In this document: positions 24,257 through 34,541 of the stretch, one piece after another | Numbering within the stretch: the first letter of the stretch is position 1 | How the letters are laid out: each line of letters starts with the position of its first letter | NCBI GenBank assembly: GCA_026745465.1 | Contig: JACYXH010000712.1 | Coordinates: 59,432-123,431 of the forward strand | DNA from: Lota lota | Taxonomy: Eukaryota > Chordata > Actinopteri > Gadiformes > Lotidae | DNA length: 64,000 bases | Direction: 5' to 3' | The notes under the pieces: model-generated | The model's input: the letters and a program-made list of their open reading frames with translations, nothing else | Databases searched by the model: none | What the model was told of the DNA's origin: nothing | Translations under genes and position numbers: made by a program

Positions 24257-25015
24257 ATGGACACCGCAACAGCAGAGCTCCAGGACAGCGTGATGCAGCC
24301 ATCTCTAGGTATGTGGACGGGTCATACACCACACTTTAACCATGGGGCTATGGAGGGTGATATGCCAGTGCCTAATGCTCCAATCAAGAGAATGAAGAAT
24401 TCTAAAATCGGAGAAGATCGACGCACAGAAGCTTCAACAGTGTATTATGGCGATGAAGGCTTTGCGTACGTTATTTCATTCAAGGATGGCTATGTCGTGT
24501 TAAAAGCAAAAGACTGTGATGGTGATCTACGCATGTCTACCCGTGATTGGCTACATTTCCGTGAGAATGTATGTCCTGGTCTGGATATCGAAGGATGGAG
24601 TCAAGGCCCCTATGTCTCCCAGTGGCATGGGGATTTGGGAGCCGAGATTTACCGCATGGAGACAAATCTTTTTATGAAGAAGAAGAGTGATTTCATATTT
24701 TTCCGTCGTTGTGCTAATCCTATCCTGTTTCTGAGCAATCGTGACCCGTTATGCATTGACAGGCACCCGACCCGTAACAGTGCTATAGCATCTGATTGTT
24801 GGTTTGACACTGTCTTTTTCATTCAGTGGGGTGACTGGCCCCAGATACAAGCGTTTTTTCAGGAGATTGACAGAGTTGTCCAGCAGTACCTGCGCGAGCG
24901 TTCTTACGGAGAAATTAAAAAAGAGCTATTTGTATCGGGCTCTGATGAATACTTTGCAGAGGATCTCAGTAATGATCTATTGTGTAGTGAGGCTGCATTG
25001 TTCACGCAGCTGTAG
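24257..25015 (+). CDS. Unidentified intact single-exon ORF, 252 aa
   Basis: I chose the first ATG (MDTATAELQDSVMQPSLG); the frame upstream has no earlier ATG. It is the longest non-repeat, non-transposase open frame in the window and has no stop or frameshift. Composition is ordinary for a soluble protein: basic patch PIKRMKNSKIGEDRR near residues 40-56, then alternating beta-like stretches YYGDEGFAYVISFKDGYVVL, DLRMSTRDWLHFREN, then aromatic/charged stretches FIFFRRCANPILFL and CWFDTVFFIQWGDWPQIQAF, and an acidic tail ending AALFTQL. No signal peptide or membrane helix. The segment from FAYVISF to HFREN loosely resembles the PC4/p15 single-stranded-DNA-binding fold, but this is weak. It could be a retrogene, part of a DNA transposon or an endogenised viral gene. 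Function unknown. Confidence 0.6.
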   Translation: MDTATAELQDSVMQPSLGMWTGHTPHFNHGAMEGDMPVPNAPIKRMKNSKIGEDRRTEASTVYYGDEGFAYVISFKDGYVVLKAKDCDGDLRMSTRDWLHFRENVCPGLDIEGWSQGPYVSQWHGDLGAEIYRMETNLFMKKKSDFIFFRRCANPILFLSNRDPLCIDRHPTRNSAIASDCWFDTVFFIQWGDWPQIQAFFQEIDRVVQQYLRERSYGEIKKELFVSGSDEYFAEDLSNDLLCSEAALFTQL

Positions 25016-25090
25016 AACATGGTGAATATATAGAAAATGCCCCAAACGTGTTCTATTTTTCTTTTTTGTTGGTGTCTAAATGTATATTTG

Positions 25091-25268
25091 TAGATAGGTG
25101 TTAGAACAGTTATAAACTGTCACCTGTGTGTGTGGTGGGTGGCTGGTCTGCAGGTGTTGATGGTCTAGCTTTGGAGCTCTAGATAGGTTTTAGAACAGTT
25201 ATAAACTGTCACATGTGTGTGCGGTGTGTGCCTGGTCTGCAGGTGTTGATCAACCGTTATGGGAAACA
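25091..25268 (+). repeat. 89-bp tandem duplication across a splice acceptor
   Basis: Two copies start TAGATAGGTGTTAGAACAGT (25091) and TAGATAGGTTTTAGAACAGT (25180). Both end in GGTCTGCAGGTGTTGAT, that is, the acceptor plus first bases of the p24-like exon. Only the second copy continues into the exon. Confidence 0.85.
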
Positions 25269-25369
25269 TGGTAAATTCACCTTCACCTCTCACACCAGCG
25301 GACAGCGCCTCCCCTCTGCCTCCACAGGAACTCCACCCGCTTCTTCGTCTAAGGAGAGGCTGGTGAGAA

Positions 25370-25393
25370 ACACACACACACACACAGACACAC

Positions 25394-25426
<33 letters not shown>

Positions 25427-25590
25427 TTAACAGACAGACACACAAACATAAACAGACAGACACACACACAAACATAAACAGACAGACACACACACAAACA
25501 CACACAGACAGACATGCACACACACATAAACAGACAGACAGACACACGCACACACAAACACACACACAAATAGACAGACAGACACACACA
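25370..25590. repeat. CA-rich minisatellite in p24-like intron
   Basis: Array of CACACA with ATAAACAGACAGACACACAC-type units. Confidence 0.93.
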
Positions 25591-25707
25591 CATAAACAAA
25601 CAAACAGCCTTGCTCATCAATGCCATTGCCAAACAAAAGTAGGGTCGTGCTTACATATTTACCACAACATTGTGTGTTTATGTTTGTGCCTATACGTGCA
25701 TGCATCT

Positions 25708-25765
25708 GCGTGTGTGTGTGTGTGTGTGTGCATGTGTGTGTGTGTGTGTGTGTGTGAGTGTGTGT
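25708..25765. repeat. (TG)n at exon border
   Basis: TG tract running directly into the TGTAG acceptor of the exon that starts at 25766. Confidence 0.9.
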
Positions 25766-25875
25766 AGAAAGTGCATTTGGACGTTCAGATGGGAGAATAT
25801 CCCCCAGAGAGAGGCTCAGAGAAGACCAAGGAAAACCTGCACACCATAGACAAGGCTCTGACTCACACGATTGAC

Positions 25876-26025
25876 CAGATGATGGAGCACCAGATGATGG
25901 AGCACCAGATGATGGAGCACCAGATGATGGAGCACCAGATGATGGAGCACCAGAAGATGGAGCACCAGATGATGGAGCACCAGATGATGGAGCACCAGAT
26001 GATGGAGCACCAGATGATGGAGCAC
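25876..26025 (+). repeat. Coding 15-bp minisatellite, ten copies
   Basis: CAGATGATGGAGCAC repeated ten times with one AAG variant, in frame, encoding QMMEH. Located where p24 proteins have their coiled coil. Confidence 0.97.
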
Positions 26026-26088
26026 CAGAGGGAGGACTCCTGGGTTTCTACACGCTTGCATTCATTACTCATCATGAATGATACCTAA

Positions 26089-26852
26089 AAGTTGCCCTAC
26101 AGCATGGCGATACATATGCACTCATGATATAGTGAAGCACTTTTATCACTTCATTTCTTTGTAAGGGACAAAACATACTGCGTGGACTCTTAACTCTAGC
26201 CTGTTCTGCTGTTCCCATTAATGGATATAACATAGAAGCTCATCTGATCTGATGTCCTTCAATATTATTAGCATCACACGTGTTGATTTGTATGCTTGAT
26301 GAGCCTCAACTGTTGGAATTAATAAAGGAATGAGCTAGGACCTATTTGGTAAAAATATATATAGGCCTGTCGTTTATTAATTAACATTTGTATGATTTTA
26401 TAAAAAAAATTCTGTAAGTGTGTGAACAAGAAAAGTACGTGTACATGTTATAGGTAACAACAATAAAAAACAATTCAGCCTACTGAAAATATTTTTTTAA
26501 TTAATAACACACAATACAGTAACTGAAAATGAATAGTTCAACTGTGGTTGTGAATATGTTATTATCGTTACACTAATGAAAAAGTAGCATCTATCTGAAT
26601 ATAGAACATTAGAATAGCTGTATTAGTTGATCTAATTCACACTAACTAGGCCTGTAACGACCACCTCTGGTTTAGCTACTGCGCCTTAGCTCACCCACTA
26701 GCGCGTGCTGAGCGTCTAGCTGCTCATGCACATCAGGGCGGTCCTCGAGCACCCGTTATCTGGCTGGCGCGTGACGCAGCGCGTGACGCGGCGCATGCTA
26801 GCTTAGGGCTTTCTTTCCCCGCGCTGTCTCGAGGCGAACGGATTGGCAGAAC
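26089..26852 (+). other. rnf212 upstream region
   Basis: AT-rich to about 26640, then GC-richer with GCGTGACGC/GCGCGTG motifs at 26700-26850 that could be the rnf212 promoter. No TATA box evident. Confidence 0.4.
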
Positions 26853-29800
26853 ATGCAGTGCTGGGTGTGCTGCAGCTCGTGCTTAACGGCCCCCAGCGCT
26901 GAGCGCCTGCTGGCCCTCAGCTCCTGTGGCCATGTGATCTGCAACTCATGCTCTCTGGCAGGTAAACATGCACCAGCCATTCTGAACCACGGACTAGTTT
27001 CCAATAAGGCCAAAGGATTAGGCTAGCGTTAGACCTTTCATATATTTAGTCCTAACATTTTATTTCTGTATTTAACTAAACATTTTTTTCCCTCTAGGAA
27101 AGCCAGGGGAGTGCTTTGTATGTGAAACTAAATGTCAACTATATCGTCTCTGTAAGAAAGTAAGCACCATTACCGTGACTTGTTTGGTGTATTTCCTTAA
27201 CGATTGGTTAGTGTATCTTCTACATTCAAGTATCTTTTTTTTGGTCTGCATTTAACACACACATAACTTCACTGAAAGCATCCTTCCAACTGAAGTAATT
27301 CATTAAAAATTGTTGAAGGCTGCCTTTGTTTTAACAGGGCAGCAGTATGATCAAGGATCTGTTGTCTAACATCGACGTCGTGGTGGCCAACAAATTCAAT
27401 CACTTTAGCAAGGTTAGACTGGATGACCTTTAATAATCAGAGCTTCCACATGTTGGTAGGATAAACCAAGAGCAGCTAATCCCACGTTCATCCCTGTCCC
27501 CAGGTGCTGCAGGTCCATGTCAGACACCAGGATGTCCTGCTGGCTTACTACCAGCAGAGGATGAGCAAGTCACTCCTTGGTTTTATGTATTTATTATGGT
27601 GTGTGTTGAGATTATTCTTTTATAAGTGTGAAATAAGCTGACTGAATTCAAAAGAACAAAGCTAAACTCTTTATTGTTGAAACTCATGGACCTTCAACTC
27701 TCTGCAATGAAATCTTCTCCTCCTCCTCCCCCTTCTCTCCTCTTCCTCTTCTTCCTCCTCCCCCTCTCTCTTCTTCCTCTTCCTCCTCTTCCTGCTCTCC
27801 CTCCTCCCCCTTCTCTCCTCTTCCTCTTATTCCTCCTCTCCCTCCTCCCCCTTCTCCCCTCCTCCTCCCCCTTCTCTCCTCCTCCTCTTCCTGCTTTCCC
27901 TCCTCCTCCCCCTTCTCTCCTCTTCCTCCTCTTCCTGCTCTCCCTCCTCCCCCTTCTCTCCTCCTCTTCTTCCTGCTCTCCCTCCTCCCCCTTCTCTCCT
28001 CCTCCTCCTCTTCCTGCTCTCCCTCCTCCTCCTCTCCTCCTCCTCCTCCACCTCAGAATGAGAAACTGAACGAAGCCCTGGTGATGAGCGAACAGCAGAT
28101 TGAACAGATGTCCCAGTAAGCTAGCCCACTCTACCTCACACAGTGTTTAACTGCTAGTTAAAGCCCATCAAAAACACACTGCCTTGTTGCCTGTTCTCTC
28201 TGCGTTTACAGACAACTCAAAGAGCAAAGCGACTACATCTCAAAGCTGTCTCTTCAACACCAGGGGTAACTATCTGTTAAGGTTACGGACTAGGACCCAA
28301 ACGCAGACACGAAGACGAGAAGGGAACGGGTTGAAAGGGGTTTATTTAGACACAGGCAAGGGCTAGGCAGGTGGGTAGTCAGGCAGGCAAGGTTCATCAA
28401 CGTAGAGGCAAGCAGACAGGCAGGGACTCGGCGACAGGCGGGTGGTCGGGAAGGCAGGGGTTCGGCAACGGTAGCAGGCAGCAAGCAGGCCGAGGGACGT
28501 AGGCAGGCGGGTGATCAGACAGGCGAAGTTCAGCAACGAGGAAGGCAGGCAGGCAGGGACTAGGCAACAGGAACGAGAACGGGAACGAGGAGGACGAGAG
28601 GAAAAGGAACGGGAACGGATCCCGTAACGGGAACAGGAACAAACGAAGTCTAGAAGGCGGGGACGAAGTTATCAAGTGAGAGATGAACAAACGAACTAGC
28701 ACTGGCTCTGTGGGGAGCCAGTGCTTAAGTACTGAGGGGGGGTGATTGGTGATGAGCTGCAGGTGTGGGTAGACAGAGGGAGCACGAGGTGTAATGGAGG
28801 CTGGGTGCCACAAAATGGCGGAGTTGGACGGAAACACGGGAGAGGGTGTAACACTATCATAGAAATGTGGCAATTTAATTAAATACTATTTACTAATATA
28901 TGGACATCATTTTTCAACATATTTTCCTCCCAGTATTTGTTTTTCAATGATGATGGTAGCGGCAAAATTTACTTTGTGTTTAAGTTCACTCATAGGTATA
29001 AAAAGAACTCCACCTTCCTACCACTAGGTGGCACCGCTGTCATATCTGCTCCTAAGGGGCCTCCAATATATTAGATTGGAGAGTGCAGGGGTTGAAGAAG
29101 ACATGCAATTATTCGATTTCAATGGATTAGCGGCATGGGTTTTGTTATCCTTACCTACCTTAATCAACGGAGGAAACGACTTCCTCAGTCGTATAAACCA
29201 CAAGTATGCCTTGCTGTGGGATGGCCCTGTCCCTGCTGCCCGCTGTATCCAGTGAGGGCAGGGGTGCACGGCGTCTCCTGACTCGTTTGCTCTGGTGCCT
29301 CTGATTCCTGGTCCAGTTCCCCAGCTTCCTCTGTGCCCCAGATGGGTCTCTGCGGCCATACGCCCGGCACGTCCAATGACCCCCTCCTGACTCGCTCCGG
29401 TGCCTGTGGTTCCTGGTCCAGTTCCCCAGCTTCCTCTGTGCCCCAGATGGGTCTCTGCGGCCACACGCCCGGCACGTCCAATGACCCCCTCCTGACTCCA
29501 CCAGGTAGGTCTGGATCAACTCAACGATGCAGTGCTAGGCACACATATAGCAATGTGGTGCAGAATATGTGTAACCCTATATATACATGTAACCCTAAAT
29601 CTAGGTAGATATAGAGGGATAGATAGATAGAGGAAAACAGAGATGTTTTTTGACGGCTTTCATATGAGTGGTGTTGTGTTGTCCTTGATCAGTTAGCCAG
29701 ATCTCTCCGGCCTCCGGATGTTCTTCAACTGCAACTCTGTGAGTATAGCGCCCCCGCCTGGACATGTATAGTACAACAAGCATTTTACAATATTCGATTT

Positions 29801-30286
29801 GTCAAAGGTCAAATACGCTAAAGCCAGGATACAGATTGTTTGCACTGCGAAATAACTCCTCCACTCACCTCTACCCCCTTTCAACCTCTCTCACTATAAC
29901 CCTAGCTCTCTTTTTTCTTTCTCTTGAATCTCTGTCACAGCGCTGTGATAAGGGACACAGGAAGCTATTTCATGTTTCTATAGTGATACCCTGGACCACA
30001 ATCGCATGCATTGTCATGGCCATGCGTTTTTCAACTGACATTGAACTGTTAAAAGTACATTATGAAGCTTCGCTTTAAACTGCTGTTTGATTCTCGACGT
30101 GCTCCACTCACTGTGAAAAGGAACTTTATCTATATCGATTAACCACTATTAACTAAATGCAATCGAACAAAGGAGATATTTCGGCTGTTGGTTGTAACTA
30201 TAGATCATATATCAAATAACGTGCTCTCCTAGCTTATGTTAGTTTTAGTTGTCGCATTGCTTTACCCTGCCCTGAAGCTAGCTATC

Positions 30287-30319
<33 letters not shown>

Positions 30320-30382
30320 TCACTCACTCACTCACTCACTCACTCACTCACTCACTCACACACACATTCAGATAGACACATA

Positions 30383-30417
<35 letters not shown>

Positions 30418-32870
30418 GAATAAGCACACTTTTCTTGCTGGGCCGGTTGAGAATATGTTTTTTTAATTTTGCATGTGACGTTGACACAGGGGTGATCGAC
30501 TAACTGGATTTCTGAAACAAATGTTCTCGTTTCTACTCAACATGACATTAGTACATCATTCTGAGGCCAGCCACCATAGAAATCCTGTGGTGGATATGAG
30601 TATGAATATCATGCCTCAGGGGCCATCATCTGTCTTCACGGTTCATCTGATTACTCGATGTAAATACAGTGTATTATACATCGTTGTATTGTACTGACAC
30701 AAGACAGAGAACCTTCACAACGCAATTTAACTGAATTGTGTCCAAGATAGATGGCTAGCGTGATGGGGAACTGAAAGCAGAATACCGCATTCAGTTACCC
30801 ACCAAGCTAGCGTTTACAACCAGATGGCTGCTAGTGAATAAGGCCCGTTAACCAAGCAAGGCTGATGAGTGGGATTTGTGTCTGTCAGGGTGGACCACAT
30901 GGAATCGGATGGAAGACATCTGTTCAAAAAGGTAAGAATTGATTTGTGTCGTTTCAACACTTCAACGGTAAATGAGACTTGTTAGAAAAACGAACCCTTT
31001 TGTGCCCTTTATTAAACGACAACAGTTGTGTGTACATTTAGTTTTTACAATTCAATACAAAAATAAAACAAAATGTTCTTTACTTCTGCTGGGACATTTA
31101 GGATCCAAATGTTTGATGTTTAAAGTTCATCCGATCATGTTGTCTAAATGAGCATTTGAAGGTTTGCATTGCTTGTTTACTATGGATGCTGTTCCTCTGT
31201 CTCCCAGCCTGACACCAGCCTGTCACAGATCAGCCCTCCACAAGACGGCCGCATGGGTGTGTACTTTCATTCACACTTTCACCGTCACTGCACAACACAT
31301 CGCCACACTTTCCTGCCCCCTTTTTCTTGCCGTTCTTCTGCGAGTGCTTTGCATTCTGGGATATTGGCGCTATTTACGCACATATTATTTAGCTGTATGC
31401 TCTCTTCTGAAGTCATCCTCTATAGGGAATCCTAATTGCTAGTAGATACATGGTTAGCGATGCACAGTGTTTATACAGTTGGTTGTATAGAGTCTAGGGA
31501 ACCAAGTTGGTGCCGGCTAGGGTTTAAATTGATCCCCATGACCCCGTCACAGCCCGCTGACTTTGAGGTCACCGTGTAAATGAATCCAGATGTTTTCCCC
31601 ATAATTCTCCATCTGGTCCTTTCTGAGGCACGTGATTGATTTGGAAAGTGCACATTATCGGGGGCATTAGTGCACGTGTTGCAGGTAAACATTCAGGCAT
31701 CAGAAATAGTTAGCAGCTGACCGAGCAGGAGAAGTTAAGTGCTAACACACATGACAGTTGGGGGCCAAGAAGGCGTGAACCTGTGTCCGTGTGTTGGCTT
31801 GTGTGGTCTTCTTCTGTGGTATTGACTACGCTATTCTTCTTCTACTTAAGGTGGCCAAGAAGGCGTGAACCTGTGTCCGTGTGTTGGCTTGTGTGGTCTT
31901 CTTCTGTGGTATTGACTACGCTATTCTTCTTCTACTTAAGGTGGCCAAGAAGGTGTGAACCTGTGTCCGTGTGTTGGCTTGTGTGGTCTTCTTCTGTGGT
32001 ATTGACTACGCTATTCTTCTTCTACATAATGGGGCCAAGAAGGCGTGAACCTGTGTCCGTGTGTTGGCTTGTGTGGTCTTCTTCTGTGGTATTGACTACG
32101 CTATTCTTCTTCTACTTAAGGTGGCCAAGAAGGCGTGAACCTGTGTCCGTGTGTTGGCTTGTGTGTCGTTCATCTCCTAGATCATCTTGAAATTAATAAT
32201 ATTCACGACTGCTCGTAAATAGCTTCAGTTTGTCAGCCGCCTAGCCAGCACTTCTGCAATAAAAACAGTGAAACAAATACTTCAACTCTTTTTAAAACAT
32301 CTTCAACATCCCTCTCCTGTGAATGTCCGCATCATAATCCAAAAGACACACACGTCTGCTATAAAGGTTCATCGTGTTTATCTGCTCTCATTGGTCAGGT
32401 ACAATCCCTCACCCATCAACCACTCAGAACACACTGGCCAGCAGCTCAACACCTCCTGCCAGGCTCAGGTAACAGCTCTTTCTAAACAGATGTCTGTCTA
32501 ATAAAATAATCTAAACGATGAGTGGAAAGCCAATAGCTATGCTTATTACTTTAAAGTAATTACATGTCTGTAACTTCTAATGTTCGGTCAAATTGTTTTC
32601 TAGTGCTGTATTTTGAAAGGGTCTCGACATTCGCCGCACTCTCTTCTTCTGTGGTATTGACTATGCTATTCTTCTTCTGTGGTATTGGGTATGCTATTCT
32701 TTTTCTGTGGTATTGACTATGCTATTGTTCTTCTGTGGTATTGACTATGCTATTCTTCTTCTGTGGTGTTCATCCCACTGTTCTACTTTGTCATCTCCAG
32801 GCAGCCACGGCGACACCAGAGACGTCTACATATGGGCAGAGCTCGCCGTGGGCGTCGCCCATTCTCCTAA
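26853..32870 (+). CDS. rnf212: rnf212, meiotic RING/SUMO-type E3
   Basis: RNF212 is the vertebrate Zip3-like factor that stabilises recombination proteins on synaptonemal complexes and designates crossovers. Exons: 26853-26961, 27098-27159, 27338-27412, 27504 to about 27569, 28057-28115, 28212-28265, 30889-30931, 31208-31256, 32399-32468, 32801-32870. RING residues fit C7-x2-C10, C25, H27, C30, C33, C42, C45. Coiled coil follows (NEKLNEALVMSEQQIEQMSQ, QLKEQSDYISKL). ISPPQDGRMG matches human RNF212; the serine-rich and basic C-terminus ends RRGRRPFS-stop. All junction phases agree except exon 4 to 5: after QQRMSK the genome reads AGCAAGTCACT, one G short of AAG followed by a GT donor. That may be an assembly error, a weak alternative donor or a real lesion. 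About 190 aa. Confidence 0.85.
27712..28052. repeat. Polypyrimidine (CTCCTCC) tract
   Basis: About 340 nt of almost pure CT on the plus strand leading straight into the rnf212 exon-5 acceptor (CCTCAG at 28056). The ORFs of Pro/Leu/Ser or Glu/Arg across it are artefacts. Confidence 0.95.
28278..28855. mobile_element. Unclassified interspersed repeat in rnf212 intron
   Basis: A segment from TTACGGACTAGGACCCAAAC to GGAGAGGGTGTAACACTAT has internal near-repeats (GGCAGGCAGG, GGGAACGGGAACG) and a texture common to non-autonomous fish repeats. Ends and family not established. Confidence 0.4.
29278..29500. repeat. 109-bp tandem duplication
   Basis: Two copies from CTGACTCG to AATGACCCCCTC with over 90% identity. 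Each contains TTCCCCAG and GTGCCCCAG acceptor-like sites; the second copy is followed by CCAGGTAGGT, a good donor. It could cover an optional rnf212 exon, but joining exon 28265 directly to 30889 already keeps frame. Confidence 0.7.
30283..30416. repeat. (CA)n/(CTCA)n microsatellite
   Basis: CA run, then about ten CTCA units, then CA again, inside an rnf212 intron. Confidence 0.95.
31763..32165. repeat. 90-bp tandem repeat, 4.5 copies
   Basis: Unit starts GGCCAAGAAGGCGTGAACCT and ends TTCTTCTTCTACTTAAGGT. Copies are almost identical. Unit length divisible by three explains the repeat-coded ORF. Confidence 0.95.
32640..32775. repeat. 28-bp repeat sharing a core with the 90-bp array
   Basis: TTCTTCTGTGGTATTGACTA-type units, about five copies, ending near the acceptor of the last rnf212 exon. 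The same core is part of the 90-bp unit about 600 bp upstream. Confidence 0.88.
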
Positions 32871-32914
32871 TTCAGCTCTACATCCTCCCTGAACTGGCTG
32901 CCACATTAGCCCTG

Positions 32915-33165
32915 CCCACACACTCACATGCACTCACACACTCACATGCACACTCACATGCACGCACACACACACACAAACACACACTCACATGCACACA
33001 CAAACACGCACACAAACACACACTCACATGCACACACACACACAAACACACACTCACATGCACGCACACACACACACACACTCACATGCACACACAAACA
33101 CACGCACACACTCACATGCACACACACACACACGCACACACACATACACACACACTGACAACAGT
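32915..33165. repeat. CACATGCACACA minisatellite
   Basis: CA-rich array with recurring ACTCACATGCAC, immediately after the rnf212 stop codon, so in its 3' UTR or just beyond. Confidence 0.95.
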
Positions 33166-34541
33166 TAGGAACTGTTAGGGAATGTATAAATAAAGATTTG
33201 AAAGCGTTTTGTTCTGTACACATGGCAATGTCTCTCTTTTATTGTGGAGGGCGATTATTACACGTAATGTTTCTCTGCGGAAACATTTGAGTAAGCTGGT
33301 TTTGGAGAGTCCACAGAAACACAAAGCTAAATGTAAAGGCCCCGATATACCTCAAACAAAATAGTCCCTGTGATCTAAAGGCAAGCGTGACCCTGTCATG
33401 TCAACAACCACGTTAGACCACACATGTTCAGCCAGAGCCACAATAATCCTAGACACCGTGAATGGGGAAAACTATTCTGCAAGTGAGGTTGAAGGGTAAA
33501 GCTCTCCAAAAATAGCCATTGTTACCCATCATAAGCAGGTCACCTTTTTCCTATAAATCGAGCACATTCCACCATAAGCTAAACTTGGTGAAAATAAGCT
33601 AAACTACATAAACATAAGCTAAACTTGGTGAAAATTAGCTAAACTACATAAACATGAACATAAGCTAAACTTGGTGAAAATAAGCTAAACTACATAAACA
33701 TAAGCTAAACTTGGTGAAAATTAGCTAAACTACATAAACATGAACATAAGCTAAACTTGGTGAAAATAAGCTAAACTACATAAACATGAACATAAGCTAA
33801 ACTTGGTCACTAGCGCAGCGGAACTAATTAACAGAACACATCAGCAGCACAGTTAAGCCGTCTAGCTGACCTAATCTGTCCAATCATGAGGAAGGATGAG
33901 ATTGATGGATGCATTAACATAAAAGGTGAAGTGGCTATCAGGCTAGAGGGGCAGCTCCTTGTCCTACTGATCACAGCACAGAGAACGAATGGGGAACTCG
34001 GGGTGAGAAGGCAGCCTGTGTTCACACAGTAGTGGATGTGTCCCCAGTTAGTGGGCGGGCATGTCAGCGCCAGTTCACCAATCAGCCATTCTTGCTCCTC
34101 TTACATCATGAAATCAGTGTTTTCCATAAAACACATGTAATAACAAGTTAGTTAGTAGTTTATATAGGCATAAACACTTTATATGCTGGCGCTTTTTGAG
34201 GAATATTTGCTAGAACATTTGCTGAAATGAAGGTCAACATCAACATTGTCAGTTAAACAATACCATTTTGGACCATACAAGAATTCCTCCAACATGCTGA
34301 CTAAATGAAAACTATCATAACTATTTGAATAACATACTAGCGTTACAGAAGAGCTATCCAGCCACTATGAAACCGCGTTAACGCATAGCCAGCAGCCGGA
34401 CAATGACACCACACTGTTTTCAGAAACACACCGATTCACCCGCTTTGAAAACCGTTTCCGTATTCAGGGCCGGAAAAGCGGCCGGCTTAGTGTGGCGGGA
34501 TGGCCAGAAGGAAGACGTGTTTCCACCATTATGTGGTGCAC
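33166..34541. other. Intergenic between rnf212 and gpat4 fragment
   Basis: AATAAA at about 33189 could serve rnf212. Later gpat4 exons, including the HX4D acyltransferase motif, would be expected on the minus strand here and were not found. Confidence 0.5.
33573..33810. repeat. AAGCTAAACTTGGTGAAAAT repeats
   Basis: Imperfect array alternating CATAAGCTAAACTTGGTGAA and AATAAGCTAAACTACATAAA, about six copies. Confidence 0.93.

Larger units (their letters stand above)
25243..26088 (+). pseudogene. tmed11: p24/TMED cargo-receptor fragment (tmed11-like)
   Basis: p24 proteins are ER-Golgi type I membrane proteins with a lumenal GOLD domain, coiled coil, one membrane helix and a short cytoplasmic tail. 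Exon 25243-25362 begins [20 protein letters not shown], very like TMED4/9/11 GOLD domains; exon 25766-26088 begins KVHLDVQMGEY, again family-typical. Between them two compensating indels put about 15 residues out of frame: the [11 protein letters not shown]-like reading with the conserved Cys lies in the neighbouring frame, so the open frame loses the GOLD disulfide Cys. The coiled-coil region is replaced by ten QMMEH/QKMEH repeats and the ORF then stops without a membrane helix or tail. The first exons are not seen. Adjacent rnf212 supports tmed11, as human TMED11P lies beside RNF212. Confidence 0.65.

Noticed and set aside
27674-28069. Pro/Leu/Ser-rich ORF
   Set aside because: Lies in the CT tract before an rnf212 acceptor; low-complexity artefact.
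31783-32190. 135-codon ORF with repeated VCWLVWSSSVVLTTLFFF
   Set aside because: Repeat translation of the 90-bp intronic array.
32735-33178. 147-codon ORF extending the rnf212 last exon in another frame
   Set aside because: The phase-consistent frame stops at 32868-32870 with a family-like basic C-terminus; the longer frame is CA-repeat translation.
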